A DNA stretch of 33,591 bases, taken from the NCBI GenBank assembly GCA_021842385.1, contig JAKCAE010000015.1, positions 1 to 33,591 on the forward strand, in the 5' to 3' direction. A program made the position numbers and the translations under genes. Positions within the stretch are counted from its first letter, which is position 1. Each line of letters starts with the position of its first letter. The DNA is from a bacterium (lineage in GTDB: Bacteria; Patescibacteriota; Doudnabacteria; UBA920; VMFF01). Positions 18,209 to 28,184 of this stretch are shown here, one piece after another. The notes under the pieces are model-generated. The model searched no databases. It worked only from the letters and a program-made list of their open reading frames with translations, and was not told the DNA's origin.

Positions 18209-18862
18209 ATGGCTATATATATTAAAAAAAGCAGTTTCCTGCAAAGAAAAGAATCCGTATTTATTATCCTTTTCATCATAACTCTGGCGCTTTTCCTGTT
18301 CTTAAGCTATCTAACCCAAACTGACATTCAAAGCTATTCTTCTCTTTCTGATTGGATGCTTATGATCATCCTGCTAATTCCTTTGGGGTATACCTTAGCA
18401 AAACTTTTTGAAAAACGCTCGAAACGGTTTTCCAGAGGAATTTGGGGCGAAGAAAGCGTTATGCGCGAGCTATTAAAACTCCCTGATGACTTTTACATCT
18501 TCCATAACCTTTCTTTAAGGCATGGTGGTGATATTGATTTTGCGGTGATAGGGCCTGCAGGAATTTTTGCGATTGAAGTAAAGTCCCACTATCGCCCAAG
18601 TGACGTACAAATGCATGTCTTTTTAAATCAAGCACACAGGGGCGCAATGAAGCTAAAGCACTTCATTGACGCATACTGCAGAAGAAAAATCTGGGTAACA
18701 GCACTTCTTGTGCTGCCAAACATCAAAAGAGATGGGATTGCTCATGTTTCAGATGATGTTACTTTTGTGCATAAAGAGCAGCTCATAGATTACATATTAA
18801 GTAGTCAAAAACAGAGACTTTCTGAGGTGGAATATATTGCAGAAATCATAAAGGGAGTATGA
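18209..18862 (+). CDS. NERD (nuclease-related) domain membrane protein
   Basis: Two TM segments, then GIWGEESVMRELLKLPDDFYIFHNLSLRHGGDIDFAVIGPAGIFAIEVKSHY. Confidence 0.85.
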   Translation: MAIYIKKSSFLQRKESVFIILFIITLALFLFLSYLTQTDIQSYSSLSDWMLMIILLIPLGYTLAKLFEKRSKRFSRGIWGEESVMRELLKLPDDFYIFHNLSLRHGGDIDFAVIGPAGIFAIEVKSHYRPSDVQMHVFLNQAHRGAMKLKHFIDAYCRRKIWVTALLVLPNIKRDGIAHVSDDVTFVHKEQLIDYILSSQKQRLSEVEYIAEIIKGV

Positions 18863-18872
18863 GTTAAGGATC

Positions 18873-18901
18873 AAAAAACCCTCTAAAACAGAGGGTTTTT
18901 T
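18873..18901 (+). terminator. Intrinsic terminator after the NERD gene
   Basis: AAAAAACCCTC-taaaaca-GAGGGTTTTTT. Confidence 0.85.
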
Positions 18902-19000
18902 AGTATTGATTTTTTAAACCAGTTATGGCAATATGCAATGAAACCCCCACGCAGTAGGAAGTTATCACCTTCAACCTGCGAGGGATCGCAGGGAGGACCA

Positions 19001-19165
19001 ATGTTTGCGTCTCGCCAGCAGGAAAGCGCCGGACCCAACACGGGTGTGGTGGCTGTCGTCATCATGCTCTTCATTGCCGCGGCGGTGCTCGGATACAACC
19101 GGCTCCACCAGAGCAAGGCTGGTACCACGCCACCGGCAGCCGTCGTTGACACGACGAAGCGGTAG
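19001..19165 (+). CDS. 54-aa high-GC single-TM small protein
   Basis: GGGAGGA RBS 3 nt before the ATG. MFASRQQESAGPNTGVVAVVIMLFIAAAVLGYNRLHQSKAGTTPPAAVVDTTKR, then a hairpin terminator-like GAGGCCTCAAGACA/TGTCTTGGGGCTTC. Confidence 0.55.
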   Translation: MFASRQQESAGPNTGVVAVVIMLFIAAAVLGYNRLHQSKAGTTPPAAVVDTTKR

Positions 19166-19215
19166 ACCCCCCTTGAGGCCTCAAGACAACACACTGTCTT
19201 GGGGCTTCGCTTCGT

Positions 19216-20067
19216 TTATGGGTTAAATCTTTGCATTACTTGCCTGCCCTTGTTTCCTGGGTGAAAAGCAAGCTCGTCTTTTTCCAAAACTATACTATCC
19301 TGAAGGTGTATTTTTTTTGTCTGTAATTTACCTGCAATGTTTTCTAAGAAGTCTCCAAATTTGTTGTTGAAACTCTCTTCTATGACTTTCTTAAAAAACG
19401 AGGCTTTTGGCGTTGTATATTTAACAATCTGGGGTTGTGCTAAGTATTCTGATATCCAAGACATGTTGGTTTTTTGAAACTCATATATTTCATCTCCCCC
19501 GTAATACGGAATTAAAGAAATGTATTCTACAGCAGAATATACATGTTGTTCTCTGTTTAATAGTTTCCCTTGTTCAATATAGTGATTTAAACAAAAACGG
19601 TTTGCAGTTTTCTGACCGTGTCTTCTAACTCCAAAGATTTGAAAATATAAGCTTAAAAAAAGTCTTGCCAGCCAGATTCTTTTTGGCTTGGTTAAAACAA
19701 AAATATCAATGTCACTTCCCTCTCGGGAGTTGGTAATGGCTTCTGATCCGCCGAGTGCTAGTCCTGCGATGAAAGGTATGTGCTGTATCCATTTGAGATA
19801 TCTTTTTATCCTTTTCAAACGTTTGCTTGCTGAAAGATTGTTCTTTAATCTCTGCTCTGATATCTCACTGCGTCCGCGGAGATAATAGAAACCGTTTGAG
19901 GTTTGAACCTGATCTTTTAAATCAGTATTTAAAATGGTGAGTATTTCAAAAAGGTTTGCTTTGTTACCTGCTTCTGTAAGGAGATATTTATGTATTTCTA
20001 AAAGCGTCAAAGGATGATTTTGAATATCAAAATACTTTAAGGTTTTGAGTATTTGTAAACCAAGCAT
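19216..20067 (-). CDS. Nucleotidyltransferase-fold protein
   Basis: LALGGSEAITNSREGSDIDIFVLTK (GS...DxD motif). Confidence 0.7.
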   Translation of the reverse strand: MLGLQILKTLKYFDIQNHPLTLLEIHKYLLTEAGNKANLFEILTILNTDLKDQVQTSNGFYYLRGRSEISEQRLKNNLSASKRLKRIKRYLKWIQHIPFIAGLALGGSEAITNSREGSDIDIFVLTKPKRIWLARLFLSLYFQIFGVRRHGQKTANRFCLNHYIEQGKLLNREQHVYSAVEYISLIPYYGGDEIYEFQKTNMSWISEYLAQPQIVKYTTPKASFFKKVIEESFNNKFGDFLENIAGKLQTKKIHLQDSIVLEKDELAFHPGNKGRQVMQRFNP

Positions 20068-20068
20068 T

Positions 20069-20419
20069 TTAAAGTATGTCTGTGATATTGTCTGCTTCTA
20101 ACTCTTTCCATTCATCAAAGCCGTCTTCTTTGAAGAAGCGCATTTTATGAGTCTTTTCAGTGTCTGAAAAAACGTACTCTGTTCTGGCGCTGTCTCCCTG
20201 TCTATGGGAATAGTGCATCTTTTTTTCTAAGACCACAGGTTTTGTTTCTCTAATCAAACGAAATCTACCTTTAGGGTTTGTAAACTCTAAAATCTCTTGG
20301 GTCCCTTGTTTAACTAACCCATCACCTGTTTCTAGAAGCAAATCCTCGGTCCTTAAATCAACGTCTTCAAAGGACTTTTTCGCATGCTCTATCAGCATGT
20401 TCCATTTGTCATCTTGCAT
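20069..20419 (-). CDS. Hypothetical protein, coupled to the downstream nucleotidyltransferase gene
   Basis: 116-aa ORF abutting 19216..20067. Confidence 0.6.
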   Translation of the reverse strand: MQDDKWNMLIEHAKKSFEDVDLRTEDLLLETGDGLVKQGTQEILEFTNPKGRFRLIRETKPVVLEKKMHYSHRQGDSARTEYVFSDTEKTHKMRFFKEDGFDEWKELEADNITDIL

Positions 20420-20465
20420 AAATGCTCCTTGTTTAAGGCTTCTTTAAGCAGTATATATTATCCCG

Positions 20466-21377
20466 CTATTTCTGACAGTACCCGCAATATGTGCTAGTTC
20501 TGGAACCTATTTTTTTAGAAAGCAGCTTTCTTTTGCAAACTGGACAAGGAAAACCAGATCTGCCGTAGACAAGGTGTTTTTCTGTGTACTTTCCGCTATT
20601 TCCGTTTACTCTTTTGAATGAATCAATAGAAGATCCACCAGCAGAAATAGCTTCATTCAAAACCAGTTTAATATTTTGAAAAAGTTTTTTTAACTCTGCT
20701 TCTTTTAGGCTATATATTTTCCTGGAAGGATTAATCTTTGAACGGAAAAGAGCCTCATCAGAATATATGTTGCCAATTCCTGAAATTACTCTTTGATCTA
20801 ACAAAAAATCCTTTGCCCTTTTCCTTTTGTACGTTTCAGATATTTCTTTAAATCCTTCAAAGCTTAAGCTCAATGGTTCTGGTCCAAGGCTTAAGTTCTC
20901 AAAAATTTCTTCTAGTTCTTTTTGGTTAACTAATCTTAAATGTCCGAACTGTCTAATGTCATTGTAGAAAAGCCGCTGCTCTCCTTTAAAAACAATTTCT
21001 AAGTGTGTATGTTTATTAGGGAGCTTTTCTTTAACCGCGTTTTTAGCAACTGAAAGAAGCAGGGGTTCTTTTAGCTGTTTTTTGTTTCTGAATATTAATT
21101 GTCCGGACATACGCAGATGAATAACCAAGAAGTGTTTTTGAGAAAGCGAGATAATTAAATATTTTGCCCGGCGCTGTATTTCTAAAATTCTTTTGTTTTT
21201 TAGAGTTTTGATGAATTCTTGAGTTTGCTTTTTTGATCCTTTTTTGATGTTAGAAATTTTCCCTGCCCCCACTTTTATCATCTTCTCGGTATATACAAAA
21301 ACCCTTTGGATTTGCTTGCCTATCAAAGTTTTTCTTAAGTCTTTTTTTATATTTTCTACTTCTGGTAGTTCTGGCAT
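20466..21377 (-). CDS. mutM: Formamidopyrimidine-DNA glycosylase
   Basis: MPELPEVENIKKDL, SGIGNIYSDEALFRSKINP, C-terminal zinc finger CPVCKRKLLSKKIGSRTSTYCGYCQ. Confidence 0.95.
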   Translation of the reverse strand: MPELPEVENIKKDLRKTLIGKQIQRVFVYTEKMIKVGAGKISNIKKGSKKQTQEFIKTLKNKRILEIQRRAKYLIISLSQKHFLVIHLRMSGQLIFRNKKQLKEPLLLSVAKNAVKEKLPNKHTHLEIVFKGEQRLFYNDIRQFGHLRLVNQKELEEIFENLSLGPEPLSLSFEGFKEISETYKRKRAKDFLLDQRVISGIGNIYSDEALFRSKINPSRKIYSLKEAELKKLFQNIKLVLNEAISAGGSSIDSFKRVNGNSGKYTEKHLVYGRSGFPCPVCKRKLLSKKIGSRTSTYCGYCQK

Positions 21378-21405
21378 ATAATTAAGGGAAGAGGTTAAAA
21401 AGTAT

Positions 21406-22887
21406 ATGGATTTTAACGCATTTTCGAGCAAAATTCAATTTAAGTTTAAAGATTCAGAGAAAGCGCTTTTAGAACGAGCTTACAATTTTTCACAAAAAGC
21501 ACACCAAGGACAAAAACGCTTTTCTGGAGAAGAATATTTCACCCACCCTAAAGAAGCGGCTTTGATTTTAGCGCGCATCTTTCCGAACGCCACAACTATT
21601 GCAGCAACTTTGTTACACGATGTTCCTGAAGATACCAAAGTTAATCTTTCAGAAATTGAAAAAGAATTTGGCAAAGAAGTTGCTTCTTTAGTTGACGGAG
21701 TGACTAAACTTGGCAAAGTTCGGTTAAGAAATAGCAAAGACAAGTATTACGTAGAAAATCTGCGCAAAATGTTTGTGGCAACCTCCAAGGACATTCGGGT
21801 GATCTTAATTAAACTTGCTGACAGAATTCACAACATGCGCACAATTAAATATGTTAAAAAGGAAAAGCAGAAAAGAATAGCTGAAGAAACTCTGGAAATA
21901 TTTGCTCCCATTGCTAACCGCTTGGGTATCGGAGAATGGAAAGATGAGTTAGAAGACTCTGCTTTTGAAATAGCGAACCCTGAGGGATTTAAAAAAACAA
22001 AAGGAATATTAGAGACAGCACTTTCTGGGAGAGAGACTGCTTTGAAAAAACTGCAAAGAGATGTTTCAACAATCTTAAAAACCGAGGGTGTTAAATTTGA
22101 AGACTTGAAAGGCAGGGTTAAACGCATGTACTCTCTTTACAAAAAATTGCAGCGCTATGATGGCGATGTCAACAAGATTTATGATTTGATAGCTTTGAGG
22201 GTTATTACCCAATCTACTGCAGATTGTTATGCAGCGCTTGGCGCTATTCACAAGCATCTCCAGCCTCTGCCAGGCCGGGTTAAAGACTATATTGCCCTGC
22301 CAAAACCAAACGGCTATCGTTCAATTCACACCACAGTTTTTGATTCTGAAAAGAATGTTTTTGAAATACAAATACGCACCGAACAAATGCATGATGAGGC
22401 AGAACGCGGTATTGCTGCACACTGGGTTTACGAAGAAGAGGGCAAAAGTGATGATATTAACAGCATCAAGGTGCAATGGGTTGAAGATCTGCAGAATATG
22501 CAAGATGAGATAAAGAACGCTGAAGATTTCTTGCAAGCTTTAAAGATAGACTTCTTTCAAGACCGCATTTTCGTCTTAACACCAAAGGGAGATGTTAAGG
22601 ACTTGCCTGAAGGGGCAACACCAATTGATTTTGCTTTTTCCGTACACTCTGATCTTGGCTTCTTTATGATGGGTGCTAAGGTAAATGGCAAAATGGTAAA
22701 AATCAATCACGAGCTGCACAGCGGCGATGTTGTGGAGATTATTAAAACAAAAAAACCTGTGAAGATTTCACAAGATTGGCTTAAACAGGCAAAGACTTCA
22801 AATGCCAAACACAAAATCCGCCATTATCTCCATGAAAACCAAAGCGGCATATTTAATACCTTAAAAAATCTTATCAAGAGAAAATAA
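21406..22887 (+). CDS. RelA/SpoT-family (p)ppGpp synthetase/hydrolase with TGS domain
   Basis: HD motif LLHDVPEDTKV, synthetase PKPNGYRSIHTTV, TGS IFVLTPKGDVKDLPEGATPIDFAFSVHSDLG. Confidence 0.93.
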   Translation: MDFNAFSSKIQFKFKDSEKALLERAYNFSQKAHQGQKRFSGEEYFTHPKEAALILARIFPNATTIAATLLHDVPEDTKVNLSEIEKEFGKEVASLVDGVTKLGKVRLRNSKDKYYVENLRKMFVATSKDIRVILIKLADRIHNMRTIKYVKKEKQKRIAEETLEIFAPIANRLGIGEWKDELEDSAFEIANPEGFKKTKGILETALSGRETALKKLQRDVSTILKTEGVKFEDLKGRVKRMYSLYKKLQRYDGDVNKIYDLIALRVITQSTADCYAALGAIHKHLQPLPGRVKDYIALPKPNGYRSIHTTVFDSEKNVFEIQIRTEQMHDEAERGIAAHWVYEEEGKSDDINSIKVQWVEDLQNMQDEIKNAEDFLQALKIDFFQDRIFVLTPKGDVKDLPEGATPIDFAFSVHSDLGFFMMGAKVNGKMVKINHELHSGDVVEIIKTKKPVKISQDWLKQAKTSNAKHKIRHYLHENQSGIFNTLKNLIKRK

Positions 22888-22911
22888 AAGAACCTCAGCT
22901 GAGGTTCTTTT
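22886..22911 (+). terminator. Bidirectional terminator between relA/spoT and ndk
   Basis: AAAAGAACCTCAG/CTGAGGTTCTTTT. Confidence 0.8.
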
Positions 22912-22915
22912 TAAG

Positions 22916-23407
22916 TTATTCACCTAAAGTATGTTTTGCGTAGACTGGTGAGTGTTTGACAAGTTCGTCTTCACTAAACCAAATAGGGATTTCTTTTTCA
23001 GCATCTTCTATTGAACCTGATGCATGAATGAGGTTCTTAACGCCGATTTTTTTAATGTCCGCATGTTTAAAAGAAATGTGCGAATAATCTCCACGGATTG
23101 TTCCTGGGGCTGCTGTTTTTGGTTCTGTTGGACCGGTTATCTTCCTAACTAACTCCACAGCCTCAATGCCTTCTAGGACAATGGCAATTACAGGACCAGA
23201 AACCAACATTTCAACAGTAACTCTTAAAACATCTGCTCCTTTTCTTTCTCCAAGATCATGGTAGTGTTTTTTCGCTAAATCCTCGTCAGGCTGAACCATT
23301 TTCATTCCAGCAATCTTTAAACCGACACGCTCAAAACGCTGCAAAATCTCTCCGACTAATCCTCTGCTAACTGCATCTGGTTTAAGTAATACTAATGTTC
23401 TTTCCAT
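22916..23407 (-). CDS. ndk: Nucleoside diphosphate kinase
   Basis: MERTLVLLKPDAVSRGLVGEILQRFE, PGTIRGDYS, NLIHASGSIEDAEKEIPIWF. Confidence 0.95.
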   Translation of the reverse strand: MERTLVLLKPDAVSRGLVGEILQRFERVGLKIAGMKMVQPDEDLAKKHYHDLGERKGADVLRVTVEMLVSGPVIAIVLEGIEAVELVRKITGPTEPKTAAPGTIRGDYSHISFKHADIKKIGVKNLIHASGSIEDAEKEIPIWFSEDELVKHSPVYAKHTLGE

Positions 23408-23417
23408 ATGTTTTTAG

Positions 23418-24125
23418 TTATTTAATTATTGCTTTGTTAATTAAAACAGGAGTTTTAGGAGCACCATCTTCTGTGCCAAAAGGACCTGGATCTACAGGGA
23501 CTGCGCCGATTTTTTTAACAACATCAAGACCTAAAATAACTTTGCCGAAAATTGTATATGCACTAGGCAGATCCTTGTGCGTGTCTGTCATAATGAAAAA
23601 CTGGGAACCATTGGTGTTTGGTCCTGAATTTGCCATGGCAACTACTCCTTCAACATACCCTTCTTTGTAAGAAACAGTGTCTGGATTTAGCTCGTCTTCA
23701 AACTTGCCGCCAAAAATGCTTTCTCCGCCAGCACCAGTGCCTGTTGGATCTCCTGCTTGGATTACAAAACCATGTGAGACTCTATGGAACTTTATGCCAT
23801 CATAGTATCCTTTTTGAATTAAACAAACAAAGTTCTGAACTGTTTTTGGAGCATCTTGATCATAGAGCTTTATGGAAATATCTCCCATACTTGTTTGCAA
23901 AACAGCGGTTTTGTTTGATATATCAACAGCAGGCTTAAATTTACCATTACTGTCTTTTTGAGAACCGTCTGTGCATGGATCTGCTTTTGCTTGATTTTGT
24001 GTCTGGTTTGGCATTTCTTTTGCTTCCTCTCTTGTCCCCTTGTTACTATTCTTAACTATTAAAACAACGGCAACAATAACGATTATCGCTGCGATGATAC
24101 TTGAAATTTTTACTGCTTTTGTCAT
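23418..24125 (-). CDS. Cyclophilin-type peptidyl-prolyl cis-trans isomerase, membrane-anchored
   Basis: [51 protein letters not shown]. Confidence 0.93.
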   Translation of the reverse strand: MTKAVKISSIIAAIIVIVAVVLIVKNSNKGTREEAKEMPNQTQNQAKADPCTDGSQKDSNGKFKPAVDISNKTAVLQTSMGDISIKLYDQDAPKTVQNFVCLIQKGYYDGIKFHRVSHGFVIQAGDPTGTGAGGESIFGGKFEDELNPDTVSYKEGYVEGVVAMANSGPNTNGSQFFIMTDTHKDLPSAYTIFGKVILGLDVVKKIGAVPVDPGPFGTEDGAPKTPVLINKAIIK

Positions 24126-24142
24126 CTTTGATTTTTTCTTAA

Positions 24143-25606
24143 TTACCCGTTCATTTTATCAAACTCCGGGTTATCTTTCAACCTTGTTTTTAAGAACCAA
24201 TATCCCAGAAAAACACCTATGTATCCGAGTGTTAAAACAAAGCTGTTAATTTTAAGGTTAAGGGTTGAATATTTAAAAGCAGCAAGCCTTGAGACAACAA
24301 ACAAGGTATAATTTAACGGGATTAACAAAACTTTTGCTGTTAAAAAGCCAATTAATGGAATGCAGACTAAATATCCCAGAGCAAGACACACCGGGATTAT
24401 TGGCAGTATTAAAAGATTAGAAAGTGGTGCGACAATCGAAAACTGCTGAAAGTAATACAAAGTTAAAGGAATGGTTGATATTTCAGCAGCTAGAGTTGTT
24501 GCAATGATAGCGCGTATTTCAAATCTTTCAGGGACTTTCAATTTTTTTAAAAATATCTCAATTATGGGAACAAAAAACAAGATGCCCAAGATTGAAAGAA
24601 AAGAAAGCATGAAACCAATATCATACTTAATGATTAATGGATTTAAAAAGACCAGTAAACTTGCTGTAAAAGCAAGCGCTGGCAGAAGCGAATATTGTCT
24701 GCCTAAACTTTTTCCAATAACAAAGATACCAGACATCAAAGCAGCCCTGATTACTCCTGCAGCAAAATCAGCCATGACCATGTAAAGAAAAGCAACTAAA
24801 AAACAAATTGCCCAAGCTTTCTTTTTACCGATATATGTTCCAAGTTTGTTGCAAAAAAGAAGAATGATAGTCAGGGTAAAACCAGAAACTGCGATAATAT
24901 GAGCGAGTCCTGCTTTGGTGAACTCAGATATGGTCTTTTCAGAAAGCAATTCTTTTTGTCCGACAAGCAAGGAAACTAACAAGCCGGCCTGTTCTTTAGG
25001 AAGCCTTTCTTGGAATTGTTTGTAAACCCAACGTTTAAACCTCAAACTCCAATATATGCCCGGATTGTATTTAAACGAAAAGCCATGTGCTTTGCTTAAA
25101 ACAAAAATCTCTGGGGATGAAATCTGGGCGTAAATATTCTTTGTTTCCAGGTATCTTTTGTAATCAAAATCTCCAAAACTCCGCGCTTCCTTTATCTTGC
25201 CGCTGACAAAAACATAATCTCCATAGAAATACTGGTCTCTTGTAAAAAGAGTTGCTAGTAGCAGTTGTTTTGTTCCTTCGGCTTTTATGGTTATTCTTTT
25301 AAACTTACCTTTGTATGTTTCCGGGTCTTTAGCAATATATCCTTTAAAGAAAACTTTGCGATCATAATATTTTGCATATTCACTCATTTTCCAGGAACTA
25401 AATTCTGCCTTTAAAAATCCGAGCATGAAAAAAGAAAGCAATATCATTGATATCCTAAGTCTTTTATCTTTAATCAGGAGTGCTAACAACAAAGCAAAAA
25501 CAAATATGAAAATAGCAGAACCTATACCTGTTTTAAAGCTAACCCCTAAAAAAGAACCTGAGAGAAAAAAAGAAACGCCAAAAACAAAAATGCTAGACTT
25601 ATTCAT
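24143..25606 (-). CDS. ComEC/Rec2-family DNA uptake channel protein
   Basis: [42 protein letters not shown] and many TMs. Confidence 0.9.
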   Translation of the reverse strand: MNKSSIFVFGVSFFLSGSFLGVSFKTGIGSAIFIFVFALLLALLIKDKRLRISMILLSFFMLGFLKAEFSSWKMSEYAKYYDRKVFFKGYIAKDPETYKGKFKRITIKAEGTKQLLLATLFTRDQYFYGDYVFVSGKIKEARSFGDFDYKRYLETKNIYAQISSPEIFVLSKAHGFSFKYNPGIYWSLRFKRWVYKQFQERLPKEQAGLLVSLLVGQKELLSEKTISEFTKAGLAHIIAVSGFTLTIILLFCNKLGTYIGKKKAWAICFLVAFLYMVMADFAAGVIRAALMSGIFVIGKSLGRQYSLLPALAFTASLLVFLNPLIIKYDIGFMLSFLSILGILFFVPIIEIFLKKLKVPERFEIRAIIATTLAAEISTIPLTLYYFQQFSIVAPLSNLLILPIIPVCLALGYLVCIPLIGFLTAKVLLIPLNYTLFVVSRLAAFKYSTLNLKINSFVLTLGYIGVFLGYWFLKTRLKDNPEFDKMNG

Positions 25607-25644
25607 CCTAAAAGTCTAGCATCTTTAAATTAAATATATATTAA

Positions 25645-26970
25645 CTAAGCAAGAAGTTTTTTTAATTCCTTGACTAAGTCTTTGGTTTTGATTAATTTCT
25701 GTTTTCTACTTTCTAAGTTTCTTAAGGTTATGGCTTTCTTTTTTGCTTCATCTAAACCTAACAAAAGGCCGTATTTTATGGACTTAGACTGTGCAAAAGT
25801 AAACTGTTTTTTAATATCAGAGGTGGTGTAATACAATTCCGCGTTTATACCCGCTTTCCTTAAAGCAGCTAATATCTTTAAGTACTCTTCTTGTAACGTT
25901 TTCTCAATGTTTAAAAGAAGTACTGAAACTACACCCTCTCCTGTTATCAAGCCCAGATCTTGCATGGCTGCAAACAAACGATCAATGCCAATGGAAATGC
26001 CAACTGCCGGAATATCTTTGCCGGTAAAGAGTTCAATGAGTTTGTCGTACCTGCCTCCACCTGCTACTGAACCGTACTTCTTTGATTCCGCTGTTTCTGT
26101 GATTACAGTTTCAAATATGGTTGAAGTATAGTAGTCCAAACCTCTGGCCAAAGAAAGATCGATTTCAACGTTTTTAACACCAAAGGCTTTGAGGCTTACA
26201 AAAACTTTTTGCATCTCTTCTAGTCCTGTTTCTGCTTGGGATTGTTTCTCTAAGTTCTTACGCACAAAGGTTTCTAAAGCAGTTATATTTGAAATTTTGG
26301 TGGAAGCTAGCGCAATTAATTTTTCTGCCTGATCTTTGTTTAAGCCGGCTTTTTCTTTTAATTCTGAAATGACTTCTGAAGCACCAACTTTTTCTAGCTT
26401 GTCTACGGCTCTGATAGCTTCAAGGATTTTCTTTTCTGAAACACCGCTTGCTAGCATGATTGCATTCAATATTTTCCTGTTGTTTATCTTAACAACAAAC
26501 TTTTTGATGCCTAGTTCTGAAAAAATATCCTCGACCATAGCCACACATTCAGCATCAGCAATCCCCGCTTCAGCTCCAACCACATCAACATCGCATTGAT
26601 AGAACTCACGATATCTTCCTTTCTGAGTATTTTCAGCACGCCAAACCGGAGCAATCTGATATCTTTTAAAAGGCTTGGGTAATTCATTTTGATATTGCGC
26701 GGAAACCCTTGCTAAAGGAACTGTTAAATCATAACGCATGGCCACATCTCTTTGACCGTTATCTTTAAAACGATACATGAGTTTTTCACCCTCAGTTCCG
26801 TATTTTCCAGAGAGTATGTCCGCGTATTCCAAAACAGGAGTTTCTAAGGGCTCAAAGCCAAAACGCTCAAAAACCCTTTTTATCTTTGAGAAGATTATGC
26901 TTCTTGGTATCTGATCTTTAGGCAGATAGTCACGGAAGCCTTTTAAATTGCGTGGTTCTATTAATTTCAT
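25645..26970 (-). CDS. hisS: Histidyl-tRNA synthetase
   Basis: RDVAMRYDLTVPLARV, RYREFYQCDVDVVG, LARGLDYYTSTIFE, AGGGRYDKLIELF. Confidence 0.95.
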   Translation of the reverse strand: MKLIEPRNLKGFRDYLPKDQIPRSIIFSKIKRVFERFGFEPLETPVLEYADILSGKYGTEGEKLMYRFKDNGQRDVAMRYDLTVPLARVSAQYQNELPKPFKRYQIAPVWRAENTQKGRYREFYQCDVDVVGAEAGIADAECVAMVEDIFSELGIKKFVVKINNRKILNAIMLASGVSEKKILEAIRAVDKLEKVGASEVISELKEKAGLNKDQAEKLIALASTKISNITALETFVRKNLEKQSQAETGLEEMQKVFVSLKAFGVKNVEIDLSLARGLDYYTSTIFETVITETAESKKYGSVAGGGRYDKLIELFTGKDIPAVGISIGIDRLFAAMQDLGLITGEGVVSVLLLNIEKTLQEEYLKILAALRKAGINAELYYTTSDIKKQFTFAQSKSIKYGLLLGLDEAKKKAITLRNLESRKQKLIKTKDLVKELKKLLA

Positions 26971-26989
26971 ATGTATATTTTAACAGAAA

Positions 26990-27016
26990 AAAACCGGCTT
27001 TGAAACAGCCGGTTTT
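26990..27016 (-). terminator. Intrinsic terminator between 27029..27481 and hisS
   Basis: AAAACCGGCT-ttgaaac-AGCCGGTTTT. Confidence 0.75.
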
Positions 27017-27028
27017 CCTCTTAAAAGG

Positions 27029-27481
27029 TTATTTCTTTAAGTAAGAAATGACTACTGAAGTTTGAGTGTCTTTTTCAAGTCTACTAATAACGACATTTAC
27101 TTCGCCTGTTGAGTTTTTAGCATAGACTGAGGAAACAACAGGACCTTCTGATTTGTTTACTATCTCATATTTATTCTTTGTAAAGAAATCAAGATATGCG
27201 CTGTACTCTTCTTTAATCCCCTTGTCTGTCTTAAATGTTGCAGTGTATTGATTCTCAGTTTCATATTTTATTGTATAGCTGGATTCTGTTTCCCCTGCTT
27301 TGTCTATCATCAACTCTTTTGGAAAACCGGGAATGACTGTTCCTTTAGGCGCGTCAGTCCTATTAATTTTAGGGGTCTGATCAACGCGTTTAACGCTATT
27401 TTTAAGCATGAGCATAGCTATTAAAGCAACCGCCAAAAGAACCACTAAACCGACTAATATTTTTTGCTTATTTTGCATCAT
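27029..27481 (-). CDS. Exported/membrane-anchored hypothetical protein
   Basis: N-terminal TM, 150 aa. Confidence 0.6.
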   Translation of the reverse strand: MMQNKQKILVGLVVLLAVALIAMLMLKNSVKRVDQTPKINRTDAPKGTVIPGFPKELMIDKAGETESSYTIKYETENQYTATFKTDKGIKEEYSAYLDFFTKNKYEIVNKSEGPVVSSVYAKNSTGEVNVVISRLEKDTQTSVVISYLKK

Positions 27482-27530
27482 TTTTTTTGTTTCTCCTAAT
27501 TGTTTTGTTTGTGATATTAGTATATCACAG

Positions 27531-28115
27531 TTAAAAATCTATGCCTCGTATAGCCATAATCCCTTGGTAGTAAGGGTGCTTGATCATCTTAATTTCAGAA
27601 ACTAAATCAGAAACCGCTAACAGCCCTTTGAAAGAATCATGTCCTGTGTAAGCCAGGTGCATTTCTTTTGGTTTTTTGGAAATGAGGGCTAGAACTTCTT
27701 TTTCTGTTAAGAGTTTTAATTCTAAAGCAGAAACAAGCTCATCTAATATGACAAGTTGATATTTTTTTGATTTGAATATTTTTTCAGCTTCTTTTAAACC
27801 CTGCTTAGCTGCTTGAACATGTTTTATCCTTTGCTTTTTGTCGCCCAGTATTCCAACAAAACCTAAACCTACCTGCTTGCTTTGTATCTTGCCGATATTT
27901 TTTTGTTTCTCTTTTGCGTTGAAATATTTGAATTCATTGGAAAGAGGCCATTCTCCACTCAAAAGACGCTCTCCTTTTTTTGGAGCTCTTGCTTTAACAA
28001 ACTGCAAAATGAAAACATCTAAGCAAGCACCGGCAGCACGGGCTGCTAAGCCCATTACTGCTGTGGTTTTTCCTTTTCCTTTTCCGTAGTAATAGATGTT
28101 AAGACCCTTGGGCAT
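27531..28115 (-). CDS. Corrinoid (cob(I)alamin) adenosyltransferase, CobA/CobO/BtuR family
   Basis: YYYGKGKGKTTAVMGLAARAAG P-loop, VILDELVSALELKLL, LAYTGHD. Confidence 0.88.
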   Translation of the reverse strand: MPKGLNIYYYGKGKGKTTAVMGLAARAAGACLDVFILQFVKARAPKKGERLLSGEWPLSNEFKYFNAKEKQKNIGKIQSKQVGLGFVGILGDKKQRIKHVQAAKQGLKEAEKIFKSKKYQLVILDELVSALELKLLTEKEVLALISKKPKEMHLAYTGHDSFKGLLAVSDLVSEIKMIKHPYYQGIMAIRGIDF

Positions 28116-28170
28116 AATTTTGTGAGTGAATTGCGGATATGTATTTAACAATTAGTTAATCTTGCTCTGC

Positions 28171-28176
28171 TATGCT
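28171..28176 (+). promoter_or_regulatory. Extended -10 candidate for the tRNA-like RNA
   Basis: TGcTATGCT, 8 nt before GGGCCCC at 28185. Confidence 0.4.
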
Positions 28177-28184
28177 TTGTTCCT

